Below the pieces are notes generated by a model. The model searched no databases, was not told the DNA's origin, and saw nothing but the letters and a program-made list of their open reading frames with translations. The position numbers and the translations under genes were made by a program. 62,564 nucleotides of DNA. Origin: Prevotella sp. CAG:1320. GTDB taxonomy: Bacteria; Bacteroidota; Bacteroidia; Bacteroidales; Bacteroidaceae. The stretch lies in the NCBI GenBank assembly GCA_000435635.1, contig FR882119.1:1-62564 (forward strand), written 5' to 3'. Shown piece after piece: positions 44,328 to 53,422 of the stretch (within the stretch, counting starts at the first letter, position 1; each line of letters opens with the position of its first letter).

Positions 44328-46364
44328 ATGAAAATGAGATTTTTGATTCCAGCTGTCCTGTTTGCCGTAGTCCCCATGGGCGTGATGGCGCAGGGCAACA
44401 AGTCGGGACTCCACGAAGAGAACTTCGACAAAAGTGTGCGTCCCGCAGACGATTTCTATCAGTTCGCCACGGGTGGATGGCAGAAAAACAATCCTCTGCC
44501 CGCCGCTTATAGCCGCTTCGGCAGCTTTGACTTGCTGCAGGAAAACGTGAACAAGCAAGTGAACGAAATCCTGACAGACCTGCGCAAGAAGACCTACAAG
44601 ACAGGTACCATAGAGCAGAAGCTCTCCGACTTCTACAAGTTGGCTCTCGACGTAGACCGTCGCAACCAGGAAGGCATCGCTCCCGTGAAGGCTTTGCTGG
44701 ACGAGATGGAAGCTGCCAAGACCAAGGAAGACTTGCAGGCATTGCAGTTGAAGTACGCTGAGCAAGGCTACGGAGTAAGTTTCGTTTGCGGTTTTGGAGC
44801 TGACGAGAAGAATTCCACCATGAACATCTTCAATGTTTACCAAAGCGGTCTTACTTTGGGACAGAAGGATTACTATGTCAACAACGACTCCGCTACCGTA
44901 GCTATTCGCAAGGCCTATCGTGAATTTATCGCGGATATGTTCCAGCTCTATGGCTTCAGCGAGGAGGCCGCCAAGCAAAAGGAACAGGCCGTCTTCCAAC
45001 ATGAGACGACATTGGCTCTCATCTCTAAGAGCGCGACTGAACTCCGCGACCCGCAGGCCAACTATAACAAGATGACATTGATGGAATTCAATGCCAATTA
45101 TCCCAACCTGCGCCTGGAAGTGATGTCCAATGCCGAGGGAATCAAGTCGGAGTGGATACAGGAAATGGTGGTAGGCCAACCTGAGTTCTTGGCAGGACTT
45201 GATAAAATCGTGGTTGCCGAGAGCGCGGAGACATTGCGTGCCTTGATGGAGTGGGATGTTATCATGTCTTCTTGCTCTTATCTCACGGATGAAATCAGGG
45301 AGCGCAACTTCCAGTTCTTTGGCCAGACCATGAGCGGTCGCAAGGAAGATTATCCTCTTTGGAAGCGTGCCACTAGTCAAGTGGAGTCCCAGATGGGCGA
45401 GGCGTTGGGTAACATTTACGTAAAACGTTATTTCCCCGCCTCTTCCAAGAAGATGATGGAGGAGTTGGTGCACAACTTGCAAATCAGCCTTGGCCAGCGC
45501 ATAGACGCACAGACCTGGATGAGCGACTCCACTAAGGCTGCCGCTCATAAGAAGTTGGATCGTTTCTACGTGAAGATAGGCTATCCCAACAAGTGGCGTG
45601 ATTATTCAACGCTTATCATAGACCCAGCCAAGTCTTACTACGAGAACGTGATGGCTTGCCGTAAATTCGCTCACGACAAGCACATAGAGGAGAAGGCTGG
45701 CAAGCCCGTAGACCGCGATGAGTGGTTCATGGATCCCCAAACGGTAAACGCCTATTACAACCCCACTACCAACGAGATTTGTTTCCCCGCAGGTATCCTG
45801 CAGTATCCTTTCTTTGATCCTAAGGCAGACGAGGCCTTCAACTATGGCGCTATCGGTGTAGTGATAGGCCACGAGATGACACACGGCTTCGATGACCAAG
45901 GCCGCCAGTATGACGCCGACGGCAATATGCGTGACTGGTGGACAGCTAGCGATGCCGAGGGCTTCAAGCAGCGTGCGGACATGTATGCCGATTTCTTCTC
46001 CAATATCAAGGTGTTGCCCGATTTGAACGCCAATGGCCGTTTCACTTTGGGTGAGAACTTGGCTGACCACGGAGGATTGCAAGTGGCTTACAATGCTTTC
46101 CTTAACGCCACGAAGGGCAAGAAACTGAAGAACAAGGACGGTTTCACTCCCGCCCAGCGCTTCTTCTTGGCTTATGCGGGGGTATGGGCAGACAATATCA
46201 CCGAGCAGGAAATACGCAACCGCGTAAAGGTTGACCCGCACTCTTTGGGCAGATGGCGTGTGAACGGCGCATTGCCTCACATTGACGCTTGGTATGAGGC
46301 GTTCAACGTAAAAGAGGGTGACAAGTTGTTCATTCCAAAGAGCGAGCGTTTGGAGCTGTGGTAA
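44328..46364 (+). CDS. pepO: M13 (neprilysin/PepO) family metallopeptidase
   Basis: A 678-residue exported zinc endopeptidase. Signal peptide MKMRFLIPAVLFAVVPMGVMA. The N-terminal M13 domain starts with DDFYQFATGGW; the catalytic domain has NAYYNPTTNEICFPAGIL (substrate binding), the zinc motif HEMTH in VIGHEMTHGFDDQG, the third ligand in LGENLADHGG and a C-terminal WRVNG. ATG 44328, preceded by AGGAAAG, is preferred over an earlier ATG inside the ABC-F gene because it opens the signal peptide. It cuts oligopeptides in the periplasm. Confidence 0.93.
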   Translation: MKMRFLIPAVLFAVVPMGVMAQGNKSGLHEENFDKSVRPADDFYQFATGGWQKNNPLPAAYSRFGSFDLLQENVNKQVNEILTDLRKKTYKTGTIEQKLSDFYKLALDVDRRNQEGIAPVKALLDEMEAAKTKEDLQALQLKYAEQGYGVSFVCGFGADEKNSTMNIFNVYQSGLTLGQKDYYVNNDSATVAIRKAYREFIADMFQLYGFSEEAAKQKEQAVFQHETTLALISKSATELRDPQANYNKMTLMEFNANYPNLRLEVMSNAEGIKSEWIQEMVVGQPEFLAGLDKIVVAESAETLRALMEWDVIMSSCSYLTDEIRERNFQFFGQTMSGRKEDYPLWKRATSQVESQMGEALGNIYVKRYFPASSKKMMEELVHNLQISLGQRIDAQTWMSDSTKAAAHKKLDRFYVKIGYPNKWRDYSTLIIDPAKSYYENVMACRKFAHDKHIEEKAGKPVDRDEWFMDPQTVNAYYNPTTNEICFPAGILQYPFFDPKADEAFNYGAIGVVIGHEMTHGFDDQGRQYDADGNMRDWWTASDAEGFKQRADMYADFFSNIKVLPDLNANGRFTLGENLADHGGLQVAYNAFLNATKGKKLKNKDGFTPAQRFFLAYAGVWADNITEQEIRNRVKVDPHSLGRWRVNGALPHIDAWYEAFNVKEGDKLFIPKSERLELW

Positions 46365-46428
46365 ACAGCTCCCTTCGTGCGCACGAACATTATTATATTT
46401 AATAAGATAGCGAGAAACAAACAGGAAA

Positions 46429-47346
46429 ATGCCATTAAGACTCCCCGATAAGTTACCTGCCATCGAGTTGCTGAAGCGTGAGAATATCTTCGTCATGAAC
46501 GAGAGCCGTGCGCTCAATCAAGATATCCGTCCCTTGCGGATTGTTATCCTCAACCTCATGCCTTTGAAGATTACCACGGAGACCGACCTTATCCGGTTGC
46601 TCTCCAACACGCCTTTGCAAATGGAGGTTTACTTCATGAAACTCCGTACCCATACGCCCAAAAACACTCCGATAGAGCACATGATGATGTTCTATAAGGA
46701 TTTTGAGACTTTGAGGAAAGAGAAATTCGATGGTATGATTGTGACTGGCGCTCCCGTGGAATCCATTCCTTTTGAGGGTGTGAACTATTGGGATGAGCTG
46801 CGCACCATTTTCGATTGGGCGCGCACGCATGTCACCAGCACGCTTTATATTTGCTGGGCGGCCCAGGCGGGCTTGTATCATTATTATGGCATTCCTAAAT
46901 ATTCCTTGCCTAAGAAGATGTTTGGCATCTTCGACCAACGAGCCCTTGACCCGCAATTGCCTATTTTCCGTGGTTTCGACGATGTATTCCGTATGCCTCA
47001 AAGCAGGCATACGGAAGTTCGCAAGGAAGATATAGAGCGGGTGGAGGGATTGCGCATTATCGCTGAATCTGACGAGAGTGGCGTTGGCATCGTGATGGCT
47101 CGTGGGGGGCGTGAGTTCTTTATCACAGGCCATTTGGAGTATGCCGCCAACACGCTCGATAATGAATATAAGCGTGACAGGGGCGTGCGTGCCGACGTAG
47201 GCATGCCCCTGAACTATTATCGCGATAATAATCCCGATATGCCGCCGGTAGTGACATGGCGATCGGCGGGAAATTTGCTTTATAGCAATTGGATTAATTA
47301 TTATGTTTATCAAGAGACTCCTTACGACATAAACCTGATAGGGTGA
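46429..47346 (+). CDS. metA: Homoserine O-acyltransferase (MetA), probably acetyl-specific
   Basis: A 305-residue enzyme that acylates homoserine as the first step of methionine synthesis. The nucleophile is Cys142 in YICWAAQAG; the catalytic His and Glu lie in GREFFITGHLEYAANTL. Residue 111 is Glu (TGAPVE), the residue that marks acetyl-CoA users in this fold, where succinyl users such as the E. coli enzyme have Gly. So despite the family name it is probably a homoserine O-acetyltransferase. It lies 64 nt after the M13 gene and 4 nt before the U32 gene. Confidence 0.92.
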   Translation: MPLRLPDKLPAIELLKRENIFVMNESRALNQDIRPLRIVILNLMPLKITTETDLIRLLSNTPLQMEVYFMKLRTHTPKNTPIEHMMMFYKDFETLRKEKFDGMIVTGAPVESIPFEGVNYWDELRTIFDWARTHVTSTLYICWAAQAGLYHYYGIPKYSLPKKMFGIFDQRALDPQLPIFRGFDDVFRMPQSRHTEVRKEDIERVEGLRIIAESDESGVGIVMARGGREFFITGHLEYAANTLDNEYKRDRGVRADVGMPLNYYRDNNPDMPPVVTWRSAGNLLYSNWINYYVYQETPYDINLIG

Positions 47347-47350
47347 TTTT

Positions 47351-49210
47351 ATGCGCAAACTGCAACTTTTGGCACCAGCCAAGAACTTGGCATGTGGCAT
47401 CGCGGCTATAGACCACGGTGCCGATGCTGTTTATATAGGCGCGCCCAGTCATGGGGCGAGAATCGCCGCGGCCAATACCTTGGAGGATATCAGGTCGCTG
47501 TGCGACTATGCGCATCGTTTCGGTGCGGAGGTTTACGCTACGGTTAACACTATTGTTTACGATAGTGAGATGGCGGATACATTGGCTATGGTGACCCAAC
47601 TGGATGCTGTGGGGATAGACGCTTTTCTGGTACAAGACATGGGCTTGGCGCAGCGGATGAGGGGAAAATACGTCCTTCACGCCAGTACCCAATGTGATAC
47701 CCGCACGGCGGAAAAAGTAGCGTGGCTCCACGACCAAGGTTTTCGCAGGGTGGTGTTAGCTCGTGAGTTGTCTTTGCAAGCTATTCGTGAAATCCGTCAG
47801 GCTGTGCCGGATGTGGAATTAGAGGCATTTGTCCATGGTGCCTTATGCGTTTCTTATTCGGGGGTGTGCTATGCTTCCCAATACGCTATGGGACGTTCCG
47901 CCAATCGCGGTGCTTGCGCCCAGTTCTGCAGGTTGGCTTTTGACCTGGTAGATGCCGAAGGAAATGAGATTGTGCGGCAACGCCATCTCCTCTCCCTTAA
48001 GGATATGTGTCGCATAGACTACCTGGAACGTTTGGCGGACGCAGGTGTTTGCACATTCAAGATAGAAGGCCGCCTCAAGGATGAAGATTATGTGAAGAAC
48101 GTGGTCTCAGCCTATAGTCAACGTCTTGACAAGTTGGTGAAGAGTCGTCCGCTGGATTATTGTCGCGCTTCCCAAGGCACGGTCACTTACTATTTCGAAC
48201 CCTCTCTAGGAAAAACTTTCAATAGAGGTTACACTTCCTATTTCATGGAGGGCGTGGCCGAGCGTATCGCTTCTTTCGACACTCCGAAGTCTATCGGAGC
48301 GTTTGTTGGGAAAGTAAAAGAAATAAAGGGCAATAGCTTTACCGTGGCGGGTACGGCCAGCTTTGCCAATGGCGATGGTTTGTCTTTCTTCGACCAAGAC
48401 CATCGCTTGCAAGGCTTTAGGGTTAACAAGGCCGAAGGCAATAGGCTTTTCCCTCAGCGTATGCCAAAGGAATTGCGTCCGGGGCTTTCTCTTTATCGTA
48501 ATCATGACGAGGCGTTTTCGCGTCAACTGAAAGGTAAAACCGCAGAGCGCAAATTGCCATTGGCCATGGAATTTAAAGCTGAGCCAGAAGGTTTTTCGCT
48601 TTCTTGCATGGAGACTAAGGTAATGGTGAATTGGCCATTGGAAAAGGCGAAGCAGCCCCAGGGAAAGAATATTTGCGACCAACTCACCAAATTGGGGAAC
48701 ACTCCCTTTGTTTGTGAAAAACTGTACATATCGCCAGGAGCGGAAGATTATTTTATTCCCAATAAGGTACTTACGGAGTTGCGTCGTAAGTTGATTGACA
48801 GATTGATGCCTATAAGCTCCAAGCTGTTCGTAAAGAAACAGAACGCTAAAACGCCAGAACCGGACACTCATGAGCGTGTTGCCGTTTCCAAGGCTCCCTT
48901 GAAAGTGTGGCAACCAGCATACCGTGACTATCCATACCTTTATAATATAGCAAACCAAGAGGCCAAGGCCTTTTATGTTTCCCAAGGACTGAGGCAACCA
49001 GTTCCCGCTTTTGAGCTGAATGAAAAGCACAATCATCCCCTGCTGATGCAGTGCCGCCATTGCGTGAAGAGAGAACTGGGCTATTGCCAACGCCATGGCG
49101 GCAAACGCGCTGCTTGGCGTGAACCGCTCTATTTACGCTTGCCAGGCGAGAGACTTTTTCGTTTGGAGTTTCGTTGTGACCAATGCCAAATGAATATCTA
49201 TGCAGAGTAG
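47351..49210 (+). CDS. U32 peptidase-family protein, RlhA-like
   Basis: A 619-residue protein of the U32 family. Signature region: ELEAFVHGALCVSYSGVCY and GRSANRGACAQFCR, with the iron-sulfur Cys residues; the C-terminal half includes the extra domain (DUF3656-like) found in long members such as E. coli RlhA, ending with Cys pairs in CRHCVKRELGYC and CDQCQMNI. RlhA hydroxylates C2501 in 23S rRNA with prephenate-derived chemistry; TrhP relatives hydroxylate tRNA. Which RNA is the target here is inferred only from length. Starts 4 nt after metA. Confidence 0.85.
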   Translation: MRKLQLLAPAKNLACGIAAIDHGADAVYIGAPSHGARIAAANTLEDIRSLCDYAHRFGAEVYATVNTIVYDSEMADTLAMVTQLDAVGIDAFLVQDMGLAQRMRGKYVLHASTQCDTRTAEKVAWLHDQGFRRVVLARELSLQAIREIRQAVPDVELEAFVHGALCVSYSGVCYASQYAMGRSANRGACAQFCRLAFDLVDAEGNEIVRQRHLLSLKDMCRIDYLERLADAGVCTFKIEGRLKDEDYVKNVVSAYSQRLDKLVKSRPLDYCRASQGTVTYYFEPSLGKTFNRGYTSYFMEGVAERIASFDTPKSIGAFVGKVKEIKGNSFTVAGTASFANGDGLSFFDQDHRLQGFRVNKAEGNRLFPQRMPKELRPGLSLYRNHDEAFSRQLKGKTAERKLPLAMEFKAEPEGFSLSCMETKVMVNWPLEKAKQPQGKNICDQLTKLGNTPFVCEKLYISPGAEDYFIPNKVLTELRRKLIDRLMPISSKLFVKKQNAKTPEPDTHERVAVSKAPLKVWQPAYRDYPYLYNIANQEAKAFYVSQGLRQPVPAFELNEKHNHPLLMQCRHCVKRELGYCQRHGGKRAAWREPLYLRLPGERLFRLEFRCDQCQMNIYAE

Positions 49211-49214
49211 TTTT

Positions 49215-50138
49215 ATGCGTTTCCTATGGCGGGCCGGCTTGCCGCTCCTGCTTTTCTCGCTGCTTTTCACGTCATGTTACCGCAAACGTGGCGAGACTCA
49301 TTCCGACGTATTGGTCACATACAACCAACGGCAAATAGACTCCATTAATTTCTCGGCCACTCACCATTACACTAATAAGTATAATTTCGTGGTGAAACAC
49401 GATTCCTTGCTGTTGATAGCCCAGCAACCCGAGGAGTATGTCAATCAAATGCCCGTAGACACCTTTGCCGTAAAGAGCGGCCATCTGTTGGTGGTCTCCG
49501 ATATTCGCATGATACCTCAAGACAGCATAGATACTGTATGGGTGCAATTGGCTACCGAGAAAGGGAGAATTGGCTGGACGCATGAGTCGTCGTTGTTGCG
49601 CCAAGTGGTGCCCGATGATCCTATTTCGCAGTTCATCTCCATGTTCAGCGACATTCATTTGTTGGTGTTCCTTGTTATCATAGTGGTGATAGCCTTGGCT
49701 TATTTGGTGTATAAGATACGTTCCGAGAATGCCCGGATAGTGCATTTCAATGATATAGATTCTCCTTACCCCACGGCTTTGGTGTTGTTGGTCTCTTCCT
49801 CGGCGGCGTTTTATGCCACGATACAGAACTTTTGGCCCCAGGTTTGGCAACAGTTCTATTTCCATCCCACGCTTAACCCCTTTGCCGTGCCACCAGTGCT
49901 AGGCTTTTTCTTGATATGTGTGTGGGCTATCCTCATCGTTGGTCTCACTTGCGTGGATGAGGTCTACCACCGCATGATGGCAGGCGAAGGCATTCTTTAC
50001 CTCTTTGGTCTCTTGGCCGTATGCGCCATAGACTATATCGTGTTTAGTTTGACCACGCTCTACTATTTGGGCTATCCCCTTTTGTTGGTATATTTCTGGT
50101 TTTCCATTTCCCGATGGCGAAAAACTTTCGGGAGTTAG
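49215..50138 (+). CDS. Membrane-anchored lipoprotein of unknown function
   Basis: A 307-residue protein. It starts with a lipoprotein signal (LLLFSLLFTSCYRKRG); residues 20-140 form a periplasmic domain whose VKSGHLLVVSD and GRIGWTHESSLL resemble an SH3-like fold; then come about four or five hydrophobic helices, from DIHLLVFLVIIVVIALAYLV to the C-terminus. I do not recognise a named family, though similar proteins are common in Bacteroidales. Start 49215 lies 4 nt after the U32 stop; an ATG at 49200 is an alternative. Confidence 0.65.
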   Translation: MRFLWRAGLPLLLFSLLFTSCYRKRGETHSDVLVTYNQRQIDSINFSATHHYTNKYNFVVKHDSLLLIAQQPEEYVNQMPVDTFAVKSGHLLVVSDIRMIPQDSIDTVWVQLATEKGRIGWTHESSLLRQVVPDDPISQFISMFSDIHLLVFLVIIVVIALAYLVYKIRSENARIVHFNDIDSPYPTALVLLVSSSAAFYATIQNFWPQVWQQFYFHPTLNPFAVPPVLGFFLICVWAILIVGLTCVDEVYHRMMAGEGILYLFGLLAVCAIDYIVFSLTTLYYLGYPLLLVYFWFSISRWRKTFGS

Positions 50139-50203
50139 AATTTATTTCGATAATTATCCGTATCTTCGCGTTGGTATAACTGAAACTATATAATGATTAT
50201 CTA

Positions 50204-52618
50204 ATGGCTCGATTTTTCCTTTTGGTGTCTTTCCTTTGCTGTGTGTTGCGCTTGTCCGCGGATGGCATCAATTCCGAAAAGACTTATGACCTCAATGATA
50301 CCAGCAAGGTATATGATATAGACGAAGTAGTGGTTGTCTCTTCTCCCAAGGAGGTATTCAGGCTGCGCCAACAGGCTCTTAGCTCTAACTCCTTGGGCGC
50401 AAAAGATCTTTCGTCACTGGGCGTGCGTGACTTGAGAGAACTTTCAGACTACGTTCCCAATTTCGAGATGCCCAGTTATGGCAGTCGCCTTACTTCCTCA
50501 ATGTATGTGAGGGGAATAGGAAGCCGCGTCAACAGCCCCGCGGTGGGCATCTATTTGGACGGAATGCCCATCATGAGCAAGGCCGCTTTCAATTTCCACA
50601 CCTATCAGCTCGATAGGGTAGACGTGTTGAGAGGTCCCCAGGGCACGCTTTATGGACTTAACACAGAGGGAGGGCTGGTGCGCCTCTTTACCAGAGATCC
50701 TTTGCAAGCGGATGGCACTGACCTGAGATTGGGCTATGGCAGCCACAATTGGCGGCTGGCGGAAATTGCCCATTATCAAAAACTCAGCGAAAAACTGGCT
50801 ATAGGATTGGCGGGTTTCTATCAGGGCAGTGACGGCTTCTTTAAGTACAAGTCTTCGGGACTCAAGGCAGATAACGGTAATGAGGCAGGTGGCCGTCTTC
50901 GGGTGGCTTATCGCCCTAGCGACAACTTCAGTCTTTCTTATGTGGCAGACTACCAGTACACCCGCCAGAACGCTTTCCCCTATGGCGTGATGGACAGGAA
51001 TACGGGCGAAACCGCCGCGCCGGACAATAATTACAGGGGCAATTACCGCAGGAACATGTTCAATACCGCGTTGGATTTGGGGTGGCATGTCAACGCTTTC
51101 GATTTCCATAGCATCACCAGCTATCAGTACCTGAAGGATTACATGCTGATGGACCAAGACTATTTGCCCCAAGATTTTATGCACTTGGAACAGCGCCAGT
51201 TCCAGAATGCCTTCACGCAAGAGTTCTCCATCAAGAGCCGTGAACCTTTGTCTGGTTTCTGGCATTGGGCTTTTGGGGCTTTCTTCTCTTCCCAATGGCT
51301 GCGCACCGAAGCCCCCGTTTACTTTGACAGCGATTTCACGGACAATATCGCTTCGGGCATTCAAAGCTCGATTTATAATGCTGTCTATCAATCCATGATT
51401 TCTTCCATGGTGGCGCAGGGCATGCCCCAAGCCATGGCGGAGGCAATGGCGGCTCAGGCCATTGAGACTGCGGGAGGTGTCAATATGCAGGTGGCGCTTA
51501 CCGTGCCAGGGGTTTATCATACTCCGCAGTTGAATTTGGGCATCTTCCACGAGAGCAATTTCGCCATCACGCCTAGGTTGACGGCTTCCGTGGGCTTGCG
51601 CTACGACTATACCCACACCAAGGTGCGTTATGAGACCTCTGCCTTGATGTCCCTTTCCGCTCACATCATGGGCCAGTCGGCCGACAATCTCCTTTCTTCC
51701 GTATTGGACGGAAAGGGTTCTGATAGTTTTAACCAGTTATTGCCAAAATTCTCCTTGCGTTATTCGCTGGACAACGCTGGCAGCAATGTCTACGCCATGG
51801 TGAGCAAGGGTTACAGGGCGGGAGGTTTCAACATCCAGATGTTTAGTGACATACTTCAAACAGAATTGAATGACCATCGGCAGGACGCCATGAAGGGAGA
51901 CTACGACGTTCCCCACACCGCCGAGGACTATCGCCGTATTAACGAAACCATAGCCTATAAGCCCGAAACCAGTTGGAATTTTGAGCTGGGTGCCCATCTC
52001 AATCTTTTCCAACAGAAACTGCATTGGGACATGGCCGCTTTCTATATGCGCATCCAAGACCAGCAACTTTCCGTGATGGCGGGAAATTATGGTTATGGTC
52101 GCATGATGGTAAACGCGGGCAGGAGCCACAGTTGCGGATTGGAGACCACTTTGCGCGGTGCCGCTCTTGATTCTCATTTCAATTGGGGGCTGACCTATGG
52201 CTATACTCGAGCAGTCTTCGACGAATATGAAGACAAGGACGCCGCGGGCAATCCGGTTAGTTATAAGGATCGCTATGTCCCCTATGTGCCACAGCATACG
52301 CTTTCTGTCCAGGCGGACTATCGATGGGATTTCTCCCGTTCCTTATTGAGGAGTCTTACTTTTGGCTTACGGCTCAATGCCCAGGGAAAGACCTATTGGG
52401 ACGAGAACAATGACTACTCGCAGCCCTTCTATGCCTTGCTGGGAGCGCAAGTGGACGCAGATTTCGGTTCTGTGGGCATCAGTTTGTGGGCGAAGAACCT
52501 TACCAAGACCCGCTACAACACCTTTGCCCTGCAGAGCGCCGCGACGGGCACCGCCTATTGTTTCGCCCAACAGGGTAATCCTTTCCATTGTGGCGTGGAC
52601 ATCCAGTTCCATTTCTAA
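50204..52618 (+). CDS. TonB-dependent receptor
   Basis: An 804-residue outer-membrane receptor. Signal peptide (about 20 residues), then a TonB box-like YDIDEVVVVSS, plug motifs VRGIGSRVNSPAVGIYLDG and VLRGPQGTLYGLNTEGG, and a barrel ending in DIQFHF. There is no N-terminal carboxypeptidase-like domain and no SusD partner, so it resembles siderophore, haem or vitamin receptors more than glycan SusC proteins. An Ala/Met-rich insertion near residues 400-430 (MVAQGMPQAMAEAMAAQAIE) is unusual for a barrel loop. Upstream TATCTTCG (50161-50168) may be the -7 element. Ligand unknown. Confidence 0.85.
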   Translation: MARFFLLVSFLCCVLRLSADGINSEKTYDLNDTSKVYDIDEVVVVSSPKEVFRLRQQALSSNSLGAKDLSSLGVRDLRELSDYVPNFEMPSYGSRLTSSMYVRGIGSRVNSPAVGIYLDGMPIMSKAAFNFHTYQLDRVDVLRGPQGTLYGLNTEGGLVRLFTRDPLQADGTDLRLGYGSHNWRLAEIAHYQKLSEKLAIGLAGFYQGSDGFFKYKSSGLKADNGNEAGGRLRVAYRPSDNFSLSYVADYQYTRQNAFPYGVMDRNTGETAAPDNNYRGNYRRNMFNTALDLGWHVNAFDFHSITSYQYLKDYMLMDQDYLPQDFMHLEQRQFQNAFTQEFSIKSREPLSGFWHWAFGAFFSSQWLRTEAPVYFDSDFTDNIASGIQSSIYNAVYQSMISSMVAQGMPQAMAEAMAAQAIETAGGVNMQVALTVPGVYHTPQLNLGIFHESNFAITPRLTASVGLRYDYTHTKVRYETSALMSLSAHIMGQSADNLLSSVLDGKGSDSFNQLLPKFSLRYSLDNAGSNVYAMVSKGYRAGGFNIQMFSDILQTELNDHRQDAMKGDYDVPHTAEDYRRINETIAYKPETSWNFELGAHLNLFQQKLHWDMAAFYMRIQDQQLSVMAGNYGYGRMMVNAGRSHSCGLETTLRGAALDSHFNWGLTYGYTRAVFDEYEDKDAAGNPVSYKDRYVPYVPQHTLSVQADYRWDFSRSLLRSLTFGLRLNAQGKTYWDENNDYSQPFYALLGAQVDADFGSVGISLWAKNLTKTRYNTFALQSAATGTAYCFAQQGNPFHCGVDIQFHF

Positions 52619-52689
52619 GTTCCTGTTACAAAAGGCGAGGATTGTCCCATAAAGCCATGCTTTTGCGGCTCTTAATGGCGACCCCTTGG

Positions 52690-52796
52690 CAAATCAAGTT
52701 GTTTTGCTCATGAAAACAACTTGTTTTGCCTATGAAAATAACTTATTTTGCTTATCAAAACAAGTTAAATCGCGAGGCAAAATAAGTTATTTTGAA
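52690..52796. repeat. 22-nt-period array of AAAATAACTTATTTT-type palindromes
   Basis: Five units centred at 52696, 52718, 52740, 52762 and 52784, exactly 22 nt apart, in the 372-nt gap between the TonB receptor and the small periplasmic protein gene. Confidence 0.85.
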
Positions 52797-52990
52797 AGCA
52801 GGGATAATAGGTTTCCTTTTAATTTGTTTGATTTACGTCAAGAAAATCGGCTTTTCACGCGTTTTTCCGCCAAAATGTTTGCGGGGTATCGGAAAGCGGC
52901 GTATATTCGCGGTGTCAAAAGACAATTAGGATAATAAGTTTAATTGGGACACAAAAGTGAATCCCGTAAAGTAAGAAAGGTAAAAAGATT

Positions 52991-53353
52991 ATGAAAAAGA
53001 TTGTTTTGATGGCATTTGCTCTTTTGAGCATGACTACCGCTTTTGCGGCTGACGAGAAGGCTGAGGCTAACAATGCCGCTGCCGTTTACGGAATGGAAAT
53101 CAACATGAGTGGTCTTACCAAGGCTTTGAGACTGAGCTCTGATCAGCAAGCAGCTGTGCGCGACATCCACATCAACTTCAACGCTGACATGCTGAACGCC
53201 GCAGGCGCTCCCGAGGAGGCTCGCAAGGAGATGGTGGACAAGGCTATCGAGAAAGACTTGGAGTACATGCGCACTGTTCTTTCCAAGAAGCAGTATCGCA
53301 CCTACGTTATGTTGCTCAACGCCACTATCAATAATCGTGGCATAGAGCGCTAA
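52991..53353 (+). CDS. Small exported helical protein (Spy/CpxP-like layout)
   Basis: A 120-residue protein with a clear signal peptide (MKKIVLMAFALLSMTTAFAA). The mature 100 residues are almost all helical: LTKALRLSSDQQAAVRDIHI, EARKEMVDKAIEKDLEYM and LSKKQYRTYVMLLN. The pattern 'L(S/T)xxQ...L(S/T)xxQ' with a closing helix is like periplasmic Spy/CpxP chaperones, but similarity is only in layout. Related small proteins are common in Bacteroidales. A good ribosome binding site (AGAAAGG) precedes the ATG. Confidence 0.6.
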   Translation: MKKIVLMAFALLSMTTAFAADEKAEANNAAAVYGMEINMSGLTKALRLSSDQQAAVRDIHINFNADMLNAAGAPEEARKEMVDKAIEKDLEYMRTVLSKKQYRTYVMLLNATINNRGIER

Positions 53354-53385
53354 GCTTTCCACTCATAGAAGAGAGATTATAGAGA

Positions 53386-53421
53386 GGCCGCGGATGGGTT
53401 TTCCCATGCCGCGGCCTTTTT
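53386..53421 (+). terminator. Terminator of the small exported protein gene
   Basis: GC-rich stem GGCCGCGGATGGG / CCCAT-G-CCGCGGCC with one bulged base and TTTTT. Confidence 0.85.
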
Positions 53422-53422
53422 G

